Shown: piece after piece, positions 1 through 12,081 of the stretch
Layout of the letters: each line of letters opens with the position of its first letter
Numbering within the stretch: the first letter of the stretch is position 1
Assembly (NCBI GenBank): GCA_029204225.1
Contig: CM055106.1
Location: 43,046,368 to 43,110,367 of the forward strand
Direction of reading: 5' to 3'
DNA: 64,000 bases
DNA from: Diphasiastrum complanatum
Taxonomy: Eukaryota; Streptophyta; Lycopodiopsida; Lycopodiales; Lycopodiaceae
The notes under the pieces: model-generated
What the model saw: only the letters and a program-made list of their open reading frames with translations
Database searches by the model: none
Told to the model about the DNA's origin: nothing
Made by a program: the position numbers and the translations under genes

Positions 1-1
1 A

Positions 2-652
2 ATTCAACTTTTCATATTTGATGTCAAATGGTTTAAAGTTATTTGCAATGGTCCCAATCAACTGTCAGGAAAGATGAGAGTGGTTATTTTACCATTGACT
101 CCACCAAGTTTTGGACGGATCAAAGCGATACATTTGTTTTTCCTCAACAATGTGAGCAAATATATTTCTTTTATGTCTTCAAGATTTCTATGCACTTTTG
201 TTGTCAATCAATTGATTTTCAATATACTGCAAAAAATGTATTATATTGTGTGTATACCCAGGCCCAGATGGTGGTACATGATTCAAGTCACTTCTCGAAG
301 TAGAAGAATTTTTGAAGATAGAGATGTCATGGAGGACATGGCGTTGCCAACTAATGCCCCTGAACAAGATCGTGATGGACTCTATGACACATTTTTGGAG
401 GATCATGTGCAAGTTTCACAAGCTAATGATGATATTGAGCGTGATGCATTATCATCGGATGGATCGATGACACACAACACACCTTTTCGATCTCCCTCGT
501 TGTCACCATCGCCATTAGCTTGTGAAGATCAATTTATTAATAACGAAGCTTTAGGAAATATTTTGGTAGAATTAGAGATAGACTCGATTGGTTTTGCAGA
601 TTTTTCACATGATGATGTGACAAATGATAACGAGGAACCACCAAATGAATAA
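2..652 (+). pseudogene. CACTA (En/Spm)-type transposase, C-terminal remnant
   Basis: The translation resembles the C-terminal tail of plant TNP2-like CACTA transposases. A FDVKWFKV block (frame 2, bases 20-45) is followed by GYFTIDSTKFW and FVFPQQCEQIYFF in frame 1 (bases 80-175), then RWWYMIQVTSRSRRIFEDRD and an acidic tail in frame 2 ending at 652. The family shows the order 'WFD...GFLSVN...W.NDPYVLA.QA.QVFYV.D....W.VV...PR'. The first frame change looks like a real frameshift. The second could be an intron, because TATACCCAG just before GCCCAGATGG resembles an acceptor. The catalytic part would lie left of the window. No CACTA terminal repeat is visible. The family call rests on recalled consensus. 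Confidence 0.5.
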
Positions 653-2395
653 GTGAGACAATATGATGTATTCCAACTTATTGTAATATTAATCAAATTG
701 CTCACATATGCAATTGCACTTCATTATTTGATTAGTTGACATCAAACAAGAAGTCGACACTTGTGAGTACACAGATTGCGGTCATGATATTTTTGTGATA
801 CATACATTTATTTATTCACTTGTGGATATGGCAATTATTGTTGATAGAAAATGGAATTCAATGTGTTGATAAACAGCCATTTTCAAAAGTGATATCCATT
901 TACATTCTGTAACATACCGTGGTTTATATCGGGGTTCCTTTTTTTCATTAGTCACAGTATTACCCTCAGTGAGCAGAGTATTCTGCAATGCCTCTTGGCC
1001 TGCTTGACCCTCTCTATAACCCTCCCTATAACCCTCCTTGAAGATATTCTCTAATAGAGATACTCTCTAATAGAGATGTTGTCTTTATCGATGATCAATT
1101 GATCGACTTGAAAGGCAAGATGATAAGTCAAATGTTTACATATTTGACAATCAGACTATGATCCAATTTGAACAAAGTAATTTGTTGCTGTCCAACCATT
1201 CAAACATTAATCATGTTTCAAATTATGCTCGCACATGAACATGTAATGTGTATTGAAATAAAAATCAAAACTTGCACCTGTAGCTCATATAGCCTATCAG
1301 GGTTCAAAGTGTAGATTATGGATATATCAAAAAAAAATCAGGCAAATTAGTTGAAAATATGTCAATAACGTGTTTGGCAAGCTGGACTTGTGGATAGAGT
1401 ACTCACTCGACCCACCATCCAACTCCAAGAAAGCTGAAAAGTTTCCAACTATATGCCCTATGAAACTAATGAAGCAATTTTAGCAACCCATATTTTTAAT
1501 CATCTGGAGTGGCTATAGGCTTTGGCAGCCAAGCGCCGAGCGGTATCTGAAATCAGGTATCTGGTCTCGAGTCTCAAGGATCTTGGCTGCCAGCCAAGCA
1601 ATATATTATCTGGGCTGTCTTGTCTCGAGTCTCAAGGAGCTTAGGAAATATGCGTTGTCGAATATTGTTGGAATCTGGCAGTTGTTGCGTGTTTAAACCA
1701 CTAACTGTGATCTAATGTTAAAGTTAGGTTCTTTTACTCAATAAGTTCATATAAAACATATCTATATTGTTCATCGACTGGCCGCAGTTAGCAAATTGCA
1801 GCGTAGATTGTCTTTTTAATTTCGGTGTGTGCATCGTGCAGAGTTGAAACGTGAGCCTTGTCACTTGAGAGTGGAAATATTCAATGTATTTTGAGTGGAC
1901 ATTGCAGAATTTCATCTGTGATGGGTTTGACAGTCTAGAAGTCAGAATGTACAGTGATGGTGGTACACAAACAGGATTCTGCTTTTCTAGAGCAAGAAGA
2001 ACGAATTATTCCTTATCTCAGGGAGATGGATTTTGAGACCGAGTCAACTCCAAGTTGAAGGTACTTACATGTTGTTGATAAGCTATCAAAAACTAATTCA
2101 CGAATACCCACGATCAGATTGACTTCAAAAGTTAATTCACGATCAGAGTGACTTTTTCTTTGTCACACACGAAAAAAAACATGGCTGCACCATTTGGGTC
2201 TTGGGCCTGGCTGCTCCTTAGTCCCTTAGAGTTCATCAGCCAGCTTGCTACGTTCAGAGGTCGAGAATCTAGACTTGATTTTAGAATTTATAGTGATTTC
2301 TTTGTACAAGGTAGCTTGTGAGAAGGTTAGAATGACATGAGAGAAAACAAAATACGTCAGAGTGTACTGACATCTGAGGAGCTTAGCTCACTCAC
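653..2395. other. No recognisable gene; short local repeats
   Basis: No long open frame is present. Short direct repeats occur: CTATAACCCTCC and TCTAATAGAGAT at 1012-1080, and TCTCGAGTCTCAAGGA twice at about 1565 and 1623. These could be subterminal repeats of the neighbouring transposon, but no terminal inverted repeat is visible. Confidence 0.4.
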
Positions 2396-2399
2396 TAAA

Positions 2400-5080
2400 C
2401 GGTTGGCCAGGTTGTATGTATAGTAACCAATAGTTGCACAATAATATTACTAAAAGAGAAAGCAGTTCATTGGATCCACCCCTACGTGGTGTGGTGTAGA
2501 GGGTTCTTGGTGGATTGATCACCGATTTGGAACTAGACCCTCGAACGAGCAAAAGGTGAAAACCTTCCAACTTTTGTCTTTCCATTTCAAAGTCTATTAT
2601 AAACAACGTAATCCAAGCTAGGCATCATGGCTATATGGGCTTTATGCCAGTATTGGTCTCTTTTAGAATAATGATGTTTAGAAACATGGTTAAATAGGAG
2701 GTGGTCTGATAGTTCTTTATGATCTTCTGGGGAATAGAGGAAGTTGATCATTTTCATCATACTGTAGTTGTTGAACTGCAACATCATCATCTTCTGATTC
2801 GCTATCGATTTGTTGTTCGTCGAAAGTAAATGAGCTTGGACCTTCACTGGGAATAGTCAACTGAGGAACCTCGAAGTTCAATATGTCAGATGAGTCGGAC
2901 AAGTTAGCTATATGGGCTTTGCCTTTTCCCTTGAGTCGATAAACTGATCTTCGACGAAGATGACATCCCGGCTAGCGAATATCTTCGACTCGATGGGATC
3001 GAACAACTTGTAGGCTTGATCTGAAGTAGTGTAGCTGATGAAAATACATTTGATACTTTGGAAGTCGAGCTTCTTCCTAAGATCATGAGGAATCTACGCA
3101 TAAGTTGTACATCCAAAAACTTTGAATGGTGTTGTCTGAGAGACCTTTAGTAGGACAACTATTCTGAATATAGGTTGTTGTTGAAACAGCTTCAGCCTAG
3201 AAGGACTTCGGAATTGTCACATGTAATAAAATGCACTTTGCCGATTCGACTAAGGTTCTGTTCTTTCTCTCAACAAGACCATTTGATTGAGGCGAATAGG
3301 AGGTAATGGATTGTTACTCAATGTTGTTGTTAAGGCAGTACTCCTTGAATTCGGTGGAGATGTTATTCTCCCCCGTTGTCGAACCTCAGTGTTTTGATTT
3401 GTTTACCAGTCTGATTTTCTACATGCTCTTTGAATTGTCTGAACTTGATGAAAGCTTCTAATTTCTACTTAATGAAATAAACAATAGTTCTTCTGAAAAA
3501 TCCATCAATAAAGGTAATGACATATTTTGCATCTAGAAATGATGGAGTTTGCATAGGTCCACATATATCTGAATGAACGACATCTAACAGACCTTTTGTT
3601 GCATGCCTATGACTTGATCTAAAAGGAATCCTAGTCTTTTTTCCAAGAATGCAGTTATGGCAAACAGGGAGATCGACTTTTCCAAAAGGATAGTCGAGAT
3701 CAAGTGGCGGATTGTCTGGACATGTTTGAAACAGATACATAATTCAAGTGTCCTAAGTGATGATGCCATAGTAATGCTTTATTGACAAGAACAAAGGTTT
3801 TCAAGGCTTGACTAGAATCAGAATAGCAATGCGCCAATCTGTATAAGTATCCATGTCTCTTGCGGAGTGCAAGCATATTATTACTCCTATCGATAATTCT
3901 GCATTGATCAGACTCAAACTCCACCTTATGACCTAAATCTGTCATTCTACTTTTGATATAGATTTGTAGAGAGTTTAGAAACATACAAGACTTTTGACAG
4001 TAGTTTGAATTGATCATGCTGGAACCTCAATCTTACAATACCTTCACCTTCGATAGTGTGTGTGTTATCATCACCAAGATGACCATACTTCTTTGTGATG
4101 TAAGGCGTATAGGAATGGAAAATCTCACAATGATTGGTCATATGTTGAGTAGCTCTAGAATCCAAAAACCACGAATCTTCCAAATTCGTGTATTTGTCTT
4201 TGACCATAAAAGCGTCTTCGTCCATTTCGACTTCAGGAGATGTTGTAACTATATTTGCTTGTTGATTAGGTTGCTGGGCTGCATTCTTTGCTTTGAGAAT
4301 TCGGCAATCATGAATCTCATAGTTATTGTGCTTGCAATACTTGCAAAACATCTTCTTTTTTTATGAATGATTGTTCTTGACTTTGAGTTAGTTTCTGGTT
4401 CGATGTAGAATGCTTGGAGTTTTTCTGCTTCTATCGTTTTGAGCCCTTGTTGACATATAGAGCATGAGACGAAGAGGTAGACGAAGTGTCTTGACTTCTC
4501 CGATTATCTTCTTGCAGCAACATAGTGATAACTCTGGTAAGAGTTAAATTTGAGTGTGTCGTGATGATCATCACTCAGTTCTCATATGTAGAGGGCAAGA
4601 TTGAAAGCAATGTCGTAATTGCGTCAATCGTCTAGGACTGATCCAACAACGGCCATCTGTTGCAAGAGATTCTTAAACTGATTAATATGATTTTGAAGAG
4701 AATCATTATTCGACATCTTGAGCGTGAAATTTTCTTCGAAGATGTATCTTGGTAGTTACGTCTCTCATATCATATAGTGAGCTCAAGATGTCCCAAACTT
4801 CTTTTGAAGTTTTGGCTTCAGCTACGTGGCCAATCTGAGTATCTGATATATTGAGGATAATAAGCGCAAAAGCTTTACCATCCTTCGATTTTCACTTTGA
4901 GCTGTATGTGTCGTCTTCAGACTTCACTTCGATACCTGTAACAACATCCCACAACTCGTTGATGATTAGCAAGGTCTTCATCTTAAATTTCCATAAATGA
5001 TAATTGGCTCCATTCAGCTTTGTCTGAGATAAGACCGGCTTTACTTTGAGAATCCATCTGGAACTTTTGATTGTCAATAA
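2400..5080 (-). pseudogene. Ty1/copia retrotransposon remnant, gag-protease-integrase (copia A)
   Basis: Read on the minus strand, the order is that of Ty1/copia. Gag (about 5077-4400) opens with NGANYHLWKFKMKTLL. A zinc knuckle CKYCKHNNYEIHDC follows near 4340, then a protease with WFLDSRATQHMT near 4240, where the catalytic DSGAT has become DSRAT. The pre-integrase block has WHHHLGHLNY near 3760-3790. Integrase has CHNCILGKKTRIPF and VHSDICGPM near 3560-3660, then the ERKNRTLVESAKCILL block near 3200. The integrase C-terminus (FGCTTYAQIPHDLRKK, ASRDVIFVEDQ) runs to about 2920, followed by an acidic linker. Reverse transcriptase and RNase H are absent, so the element is truncated near 2400. 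Many stops and frameshifts show it is dead. Confidence 0.85.
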
Positions 5081-5200
5081 TTCGATTGTTGTTAAGAGAA
5101 AGATACAGTGCTATGAAAATCAATTCTCTAATGTCAAAACAAATTGCTTCAAACTAAAGAATAATTTGATATCACAAAAGATATCAAGTATAAGAGCTTG

Positions 5201-5212
5201 CGCTCTGATATA
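5201..5212 (-). other. Putative primer-binding site of copia A
   Basis: On the minus strand this reads TATATCAGAGCG, close to the TGGTATCAGAGC primer-binding site that pairs with the 3' end of initiator tRNA-Met and is common in Ty1/copia. It sits about 130 bases upstream of the gag block, as expected. Any 5' LTR would lie at 5213-5480, but no clear LTR edge is visible there. Confidence 0.5.
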
Positions 5213-5483
5213 GTATTAGGCCTTGAAGAATCAACGCTTTGATAAACGAATCAAGTGTAAATGAGTACAACAAGTTGCAGATCAAAACCTCGTACTCTAA
5301 GCTATCTCTGAGCAGCTAAATATAAATCTGAATTAAGCACAACTACTGATAAGCAATAAGCACAATAGCAATCTCTAAACAACTCTAAAGAAGTGAGCTA
5401 AAATGCTCAATAGTGTTCAAGCTCGCAGAAATGCATTTTGTAAATGAAACTATCACTCACTTGTCCTCCTCATATATGGTTGT

Positions 5484-5835
5484 CCATAGGAAGAGCACAC
5501 CCTATTATCCGCATTGCAACAATCGGATTGGGAACACAAACTTTACACAGCTTTATGGGCTTTCAGAATCACTTTTAAGGTGAGCACTAGACAGACTTCA
5601 TTTCAAATGGTGTATGGACAGGAAGCCGTAATGCCTGCTAAATTTGTTATTCCGAGTCTGAGAGTTGCCATCGTCGAACGACTAAGTACATAGGAATCTA
5701 CCAAGAGGAGACTTCAAAATCTTCTCCAGCTCCATGAAACTTGCTTCCTAGTGCTTCAAGCCCTAGCTGTAGAGAAATAGCGAAGGAAAGCTTGGTACGA
5801 TTGGAATATCAAGACCAAGGATCTCATCAAGGGAG
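5484..5835 (+). pseudogene. Ty3/gypsy integrase C-terminal fragment
   Basis: The translation contains HRKSTPYYPHCN (family: HRKSTPYYPQANGQ), a degraded stretch, then TRQTSFQMVYGQEAVMPAKF and VIPSLRVA, the well-known gypsy block before the integrase C-terminus, and finally RKAWYDWNIKTKDLIKGEL. Two in-frame stops and at least one frameshift are present. The fragment stops exactly where copia gag sequence starts, so it is a recombination or nested-insertion remnant. Confidence 0.8.
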
Positions 5836-5837
5836 AA

Positions 5838-8616
5838 TTGAAGTGCTCAGAGCTATGTGTTGTGAAGGACTACAATAGGGAGCTCACTTGTATTGGAGAG
5901 CCAATAAATCAAAGAGAGCTTGTCCAAGTAGTTTTGAATGGACTCAATGAGGACTATTCCAATTTAGTCCAATCTTATGTCATCCAAGAGAACCTTCCTA
6001 CAATGGAAAGCCTACAAGGAGTCCTTGTGGCCGAGGAGAGTAGAAAAGCCAATGTCATGTCTAGAATGGGACAACTCTCCCTCAAAGATGGAGGAGATGA
6101 CAAAGCACTTTCCATCCATGAAAAGGGCAAGGGGAAGGCAAAAGGAGCATTCAAGAAAAAGGCCGAGCATCTCAAGGAGGATGGCGACGATCAACAATCA
6201 TCTTCATCAACAATCAAGACCAAGAAAGACAAATCCAAGCTAAAGTACTACTTTTGTGACAAGAAAGGGCACTTTGTTTTCAAGTGCTTCAAGAAGAAAA
6301 GAGCACAAGAAAAGCAAGCCAACATCACAAATGAAGGAGATGAGAGTGATAAAGAGGAATCACTCATGATGTTCATTTTTTCATCCTCAAGCTTCAAAGG
6401 AGAGAGTCCATGGTAGATTGACAGTGGGGCTAGCTCCCACATGAGCAATCAAAAGAAAAATTTCTCCCAACTTTTCTCCTATAATGCATCTAAGAAGTAC
6501 ATTTATACATCAAATGATAGTGAATGCAAGATAGGAGTAGGGTGCGTACATCTCCACAAGCTTCAAAAAAATTTGTCACCAAAGTGCCATTAAGAACGAG
6601 TATTCACGCCCCCACACGCCTCAACAAAACGGGGTGACCGAGAGGAAAAACCGTATTCTATGTGAATGTACAAAGACCTTAAGTACGGATGCTCAACTTC
6701 CCAAGTGCTTTTGGGGAGAAGCAATCTCTTGTGATACTTATATTTGCAATAGATTACCAAGTATTGCTCTAGATGGTAAAACACCATATGAATTTTTTGT
6801 TTAAGAAGAAAGCAAATGTTAGTCATTTGAGGATCTTTGGATCCAATGTATGCTTTTTGCATGTACCTCTTAATGTAAGAATAAAAGAAAATTCCAATTC
6901 AATGAAGGGGATTTTTGTTGGTTATTGTTCTTCAAGAAAAGCTTATAAGATCTATGTAATCTCTAATAAGAAGATTGTAACTAGTAGAGATGTAATCTTT
7001 CATGAACTTGGAAATATCTTCAAGCTAGATGGAGCATCCACAAATTTGCTTGATCAAGCATCTTCTCAACCACAAAAATTTCAAGTTATTGATGGAGATG
7101 GCCTGAGACTTGAACAGGAAGAACCTCAAGATCTCATGTCTCCAAGAAGATCTTCTAGATCCAAATCCGAGCCTTTGAGGCTCACTTATCTTGAAAATGG
7201 GAGGCAAGCTTAAGTTGGCAACATCTCTAATGCTCTCTTCACTTCCTTTGATGAACCATCATGTGTTCAAGAAGCATTAGATTCAAAAGATTGGTATGAA
7301 GCTATGATCGTAGAATACAATGCTTTGATTGAAAACCACACTTGGCAATTGATATTAAGAAATTGATTGTAAGTTGGTTTTTTGAACCAAGTACAACCAA
7401 GATGGATCAATCGACAAGCTCAAGGCTCAGGTATGTGCAAAAGGCTATGCACAAATCAAATGTTTGGATTATGAAGAGACTTTTGCGCCCATGGCCAAGC
7501 TGACAACAATTAGAATATTAATTTCTCTATCTTCACATTGTGATTGGATGCTCTTTCAAATAGATGTGTCTAATGTTTTTTTGTATGGCTATATTGAGGA
7601 GAAGATATATATGGCGTAACTCGAGGGCTTCATTCAACATGGATTCAAAGACAAAGTGTGCCTACTCAAGAAAAGTTTGTATGGTTTAAAGCAAGCACCA
7701 AGATCATGGCATGCTTGGCTACATAGCTTCCTTATCTCACTTGGATTCACTCTAAGTGACTGAGATCCTTCATTGTATGATAGATTTCATGATGGTGATG
7801 TAATTAGTAGATGATATCATTTTCTGTGAAAACAATGTTGATCTAATCAATGAACCAAGATGGCATTGTGTAGGGAGTTCAAAATGCAACGTCTAGGCTC
7901 CTTGCACTATATTATGGGTATTGAAGTAATTAGAACTTGCAATTATAGCTTCATTTGTCAATCCAAGTATGCTACTTTAATTCTTAAAAAGTGCAAGAAA
8001 GTGGAAACTTTAATTATATGGATATGTGCAAGAAAGTAGAAACTTCACTGGAGCACCATGTAAGAGATCCTAGAGGAGATGATGAAAGATACTTCAAGGA
8101 CATCACCCTCTATAGGAGTCTCATAGGCTCCTTGCTTTGGCTTACCATATCTAAGCTATAGTGTCAAGCCAATTCATGCAAAATCCATTGGAAGCTAGCC
8201 AAAAGAGTGCTTAGCAAGTGAACATGCAATATTCATTGGAGATGGAGTTCATGGCTCTCAAAGAAGCAAGAAACCGTGTCTCTTTCCTCAACCGAATCCG
8301 AGTACAAGGCACTTACATAGGAGATCTTGGGGATCAAGAGGCTATTGTGGAGCTCAAAGTGATTAGATCTGAAGAAATCCCTCTCATCAAGTGTGACAAC
8401 AAATCAACTCAAAGCCTTCCAACAAATCTCACCTTCCAGTCTAGGAGCAAACACATCAAAGTTTCTTATCGTTTTGTGAGAGAAAAGGTGCAAGCGAAGG
8501 AGATCAAGTTGGATGTGGATACGTCAATTTGTGTGGCTGATATTCTTACTAAACCATTATTAAAATCATCATTTGTTAAGTTTCAACCCTTGGAGTCATT
8601 AGTAAATCCATGTTAG
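5838..8616 (+). pseudogene. Ty1/copia retrotransposon remnant, gag to RNase H (copia B)
   Basis: The domain order is colinear with a full copia polyprotein. Gag (5838-6416) has LNEDYSNLVQSYVIQE and the knuckle YYFCDKKGHFVFKC, in which the first Cys is lost. Protease has IDSGASSHMS just after a TAG at 6414. Integrase has HTPQQNGVTERKNRIL (about 6608), FWGEA and LRIFGSNVCFLHVP (6817). Reverse transcriptase has LDYEETFAPMAKLTTIRIL (7466), FQIDVSNVFLYGYIEE and [18 protein letters not shown]. RNase H and the tail (8218-8616) have KCDNKSTQSL, RSKHIKVSYRFVREKVQA and ADILTKPL. Stops interrupt reverse transcriptase (7617, 7762) and the YVDD box is lost in a short deletion near 7805. The start of gag is replaced by the gypsy fragment to its left. 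Confidence 0.9.
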
Positions 8617-8635
8617 ATTCTAGTGACTAGTCTTT

Positions 8636-9225
8636 AAGGAGGAATTTGAAAAATGTTAAAAATCTAGCATCTAGATCTATGCCATGTGGCATCATGATGG
8701 ATACACATGTACATAATTAAAAATAGATTATTATAAAGACTCTATGTGCACTAAGACCTAATCTCAGATCCGAGCTCACTTGATATGGATTTGGAGCTCA
8801 TTTGTACATAGACTTTTGATGATTGATGGTGATTTTGACAATTTTGCTCTTGCAAGTAGATTTCATGCTTGATGAATATGATATTTTGTGTGTCTAATAG
8901 ATTGATCTAAACCTTGTAAGAGTCCCGTATTGTCCACTCGTGTGAGAGGCCATGAGGATCAGCAAGTGCTAATTTGATTGTGGTGTTCAAAAGCAATTGC
9001 CAATCTAGATGCAACATAGCTAAAAATGTTGTCTAGAATCCTAGCAATCTAATAGAAGTGCAATCCTTGATGCTTCATTCGTTTTTATAGCCACCAATGA
9101 GGTTGAAACACTCCAATTTTAGCAAGACAAATGAATCAAAAATCTAGAACATAATAGTATCTTGTGATAGCATACCATAGTTCTAAGAATATGCACTTTT
9201 CACGACTTATGGCCTTGACAAAGTT
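8636..9225 (+). other. Polypurine tract and possible 3' LTR of copia B
   Basis: AAGGAGGA at 8636-8643 lies 20 bases after the RNase H frame ends and is followed at 8647 by TGAAAAATGTT, so it fits a polypurine tract and the first bases of a 3' LTR. No second copy of this LTR occurs in the window, so its right edge cannot be set. Confidence 0.4.
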
Positions 9226-11264
9226 TCAAGTGAAAAGGGGGCTAAGGAGCATTTGAGTGGGCCAGCTCCATTTGAATGGGTCACATAGAGCTCTAGTGTT
9301 AGCAATCAAAGCACTTAATTTTGTCCTTTCATGATATACTTCTATATAGGGGTTCAGTAGATACTTGCATGACATATTTCTACATAGGGGCTCAATAGAT
9401 ACTTGTATAGGTACGCACAATTTTCTATTTAACTCATGTTGGAGAGCTCCTTTGTTTAGTCTTTTCATGCTTTTTTGAAGTCGTCCATATTTTAGAATTG
9501 GTGAAACCAATCATGTTGTAGATTGATTGTGTACTGCAATCTTTGTAAGTGTCAAAAATATTTTCTATCAATAACAAACTATGGACATTACAATTTCTTT
9601 TCATGAAGCTCCAATCACTCAAGAATTTGGAGTTTTGTTTTGAGAAAAGTGGTATACCCTCCTATTCTTCACTCAGTAGTAAACCCCTTGACAATAATAC
9701 CACCTCTAATGTTCCTTTGGTAAGCATCCTCACCCCTATTTTCCCTCTTATTTGTGGTATTGTTGCCCCAAAATCACCCCACATCTTCACCATTTCTACC
9801 CAAGCTTTGAGCTTTTGTATTTCTCAAGTCATCAGTAGAAACATTAGCCCGATCGAAACATTAGTCCGCATATTATCAGTTGATCGTGTCACTTTATTTG
9901 CCCTAATGACAAATCTCCTCATTTGTCTGGCTGATTGGACCGAAACTCAAATGGAGGAAAGGAAGACCTGACCAATGCACCACTTATTGGAGCATGCCCA
10001 CTGCTTAGTTGGTGTAATTTGATTTTTGCACTAGATGGATGATATTCTTAGGGTTTTACATTGTTTGCATGTCAGTTATTTTTATGTTGAGGCAGTGCAA
10101 GATAGAACCTTACATTCAGTGAAAAACGCAGGTATCAGATCTTTAAGGAAACGGTTGCTCAACATTTCAGAGTGCCAAGGCCCCAAAATGCCCAATGTAA
10201 CTAGGCTTGAAAGTATTCCATGGTCTACCTACAAAGTGCAGCTTCTGGACAACCATACAGATGTGTATGTGCACACTACATGTATGAGTGCACAATGTGT
10301 GCGTGCATATATGCTGCGTCTGAGTCAGACTTTGTATGTAGTAAGTATATGTGTGCGTATATGCTGTCTCTAAGCCAGAATTTGTATGCAGTGAGTGAGA
10401 ATTGGCAGGTATGGGTGTGCAGAGAAGATCTCTCTGCAAGTTCCACTAAGATACAGAAACCCTTGTAACACTGCATAGATTGGAATTTGTGTGCTGATTA
10501 CAAAGGGAGACATATTCGAACAAAGACCAAGTGGGATAGCAAAACTTTTCAAAGTTTTAATGTAATTTGTGCTACTTAAAGAAAGTTCACATGGAGTTTC
10601 ACTGTACCAGATATGTAGCTATGGACGATTTCAACTCAAGCTGACTAGCGTAAAGTCATAATGGACTCATTAAAACATAGTTTTGCATCCTTTGGGAGGG
10701 TAGCATCTGTACATGCAAGGCCAACTAAAGACCTTAGAGATTTCAATGGGTATGCTCCCATCTTGAGTCTTCAGTAGACACCATAGATACTGACATGAAT
10801 AATCTAATTCAAATATTTCTAGCTAGACTGAAGGAGTCCTAACAGGTTCAGAAGAACATGACATATTACTAAACTTAACCAAAGAATTGGCAACTGCCAA
10901 ATATGTAGAGCAACAGCGGATTATGTTTGAACCAGCATGCTAATCAATGTTTGTGCCTGCATGCTAATCATCTGCGACAAAGAAAATCCTTCCGTAAAAT
11001 TCCATGCCTGATCATAAGGTGACTATACACATACTTAATTGGAGGGAGTTTCAACCACATCCAGATTCAATGATGTGTGACTCAAGCCCTTCTATACCTC
11101 TGGCATATATTAAGGCCTTTGCAAATCGGAATATAATGCTTCTGGGTTACCGTTTGAGAATATTAAAGGTCGGCACAAGGCATTTCAAAAACATTTGCAT
11201 GCTGTGCATGCTGGTGGTTGAAGAATGTATGCACTCACAGGAAATCCACCACGTAGTAGCTACA
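9226..11264. other. No recognisable gene; probable ARF 3' UTR and downstream DNA
   Basis: The right part of this stretch lies directly downstream of the ARF stop codon at 11265 and should include its 3' UTR, but no poly(A) site can be chosen with confidence. A short diverged tandem repeat of about 54 bases, around GTGTGCGTGCATATATGCTG, occurs at 10297-10400. Open frames here are short and match nothing recognised. Confidence 0.35.
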
Positions 11265-12081
11265 TCACACATCAGAACTTCTTCCACTAGGGGTTGTTGG
11301 AGCTGAAGAATCCTGGCAATCTGCTGAACACTTGGATGTCTCTTTTGTACCCTGATCCTCTTCCAAGTTGCTTCCACTAGCCATTCTTTCAACCTCAGAA
11401 GGAGAAAGGATCCTGATTTTGCGAACAATGTTGCAGAACTCCCTGTGAAGACATAGACACTTAGCAGTGATATCAACATTTCTTATCAGAGTACATTGGA
11501 ACCATAGTTGCATAGCGTTTCAAAAAACACATTTAGAAACGATTCAGAAACACGTTCAGAAACACGTTTCTGGATTTTACCGGCCTTTCTTAGAAACGTG
11601 TTTTTTTTTGTTTGGATTTTTTTGTGGGCAATTTGGGTATCAGATTAAAGCTCTGATCAAGGGCATTACATCTGTATAGGTTTGCCATGTGTTTTGGTCA
11701 CAGTTGGGTTGGTCACAGCATGGTTTAGGGCAAAAAATACATACAATCTGTTTTTTTTTTGGCACGTTTCTGGCCCAGAAACGCGTTTCTGAGAAACGTT
11801 TTTGCCCAGAATTATGTTCGGAACATAAAAGTAAATATCAATGTCAAGAAAACCAAAAGATGTTGCAAAGAAGGAAGGGAATCAGTCACTTACGGCCAGG
11901 GATCATCTCCAACAAGCAACATGTCTCCTTCATGGTCTATATAAACAAGTTGCCACCCACTTCTAGGTTCATTTAAAGCTCCCTCGACTTTGAACAATTG
12001 ACTTAACTCACAAAGCAAATCATCGTAACCCTCAAACTTTGACAGATCGACAGCTCGACCAACTGCTCCTTGCTTGTATAC
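11265..12081 (-). CDS. ARF: ARF exons 13-14: PB1 (Aux/IAA-interaction) domain and C-terminus
   Basis: Exon 13 encodes [20 protein letters not shown], whose Lys (about residue 793) is the conserved basic face of PB1. It goes on to [12 protein letters not shown] and [20 protein letters not shown], the acidic OPCA-type face. Exon 14 gives [19 protein letters not shown] and a polar tail ending at 11265. Both charged faces are present, so head-to-tail oligomerisation with Aux/IAA or other ARF PB1 domains should be possible. An intact PB1 separates this gene from ETTIN/ARF3-type proteins, which lack it, and favours an ARF4- or ARF2-like role or an ancestral class B gene. The 450-bp intron between the exons carries a small transposon. 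Confidence 0.92.
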
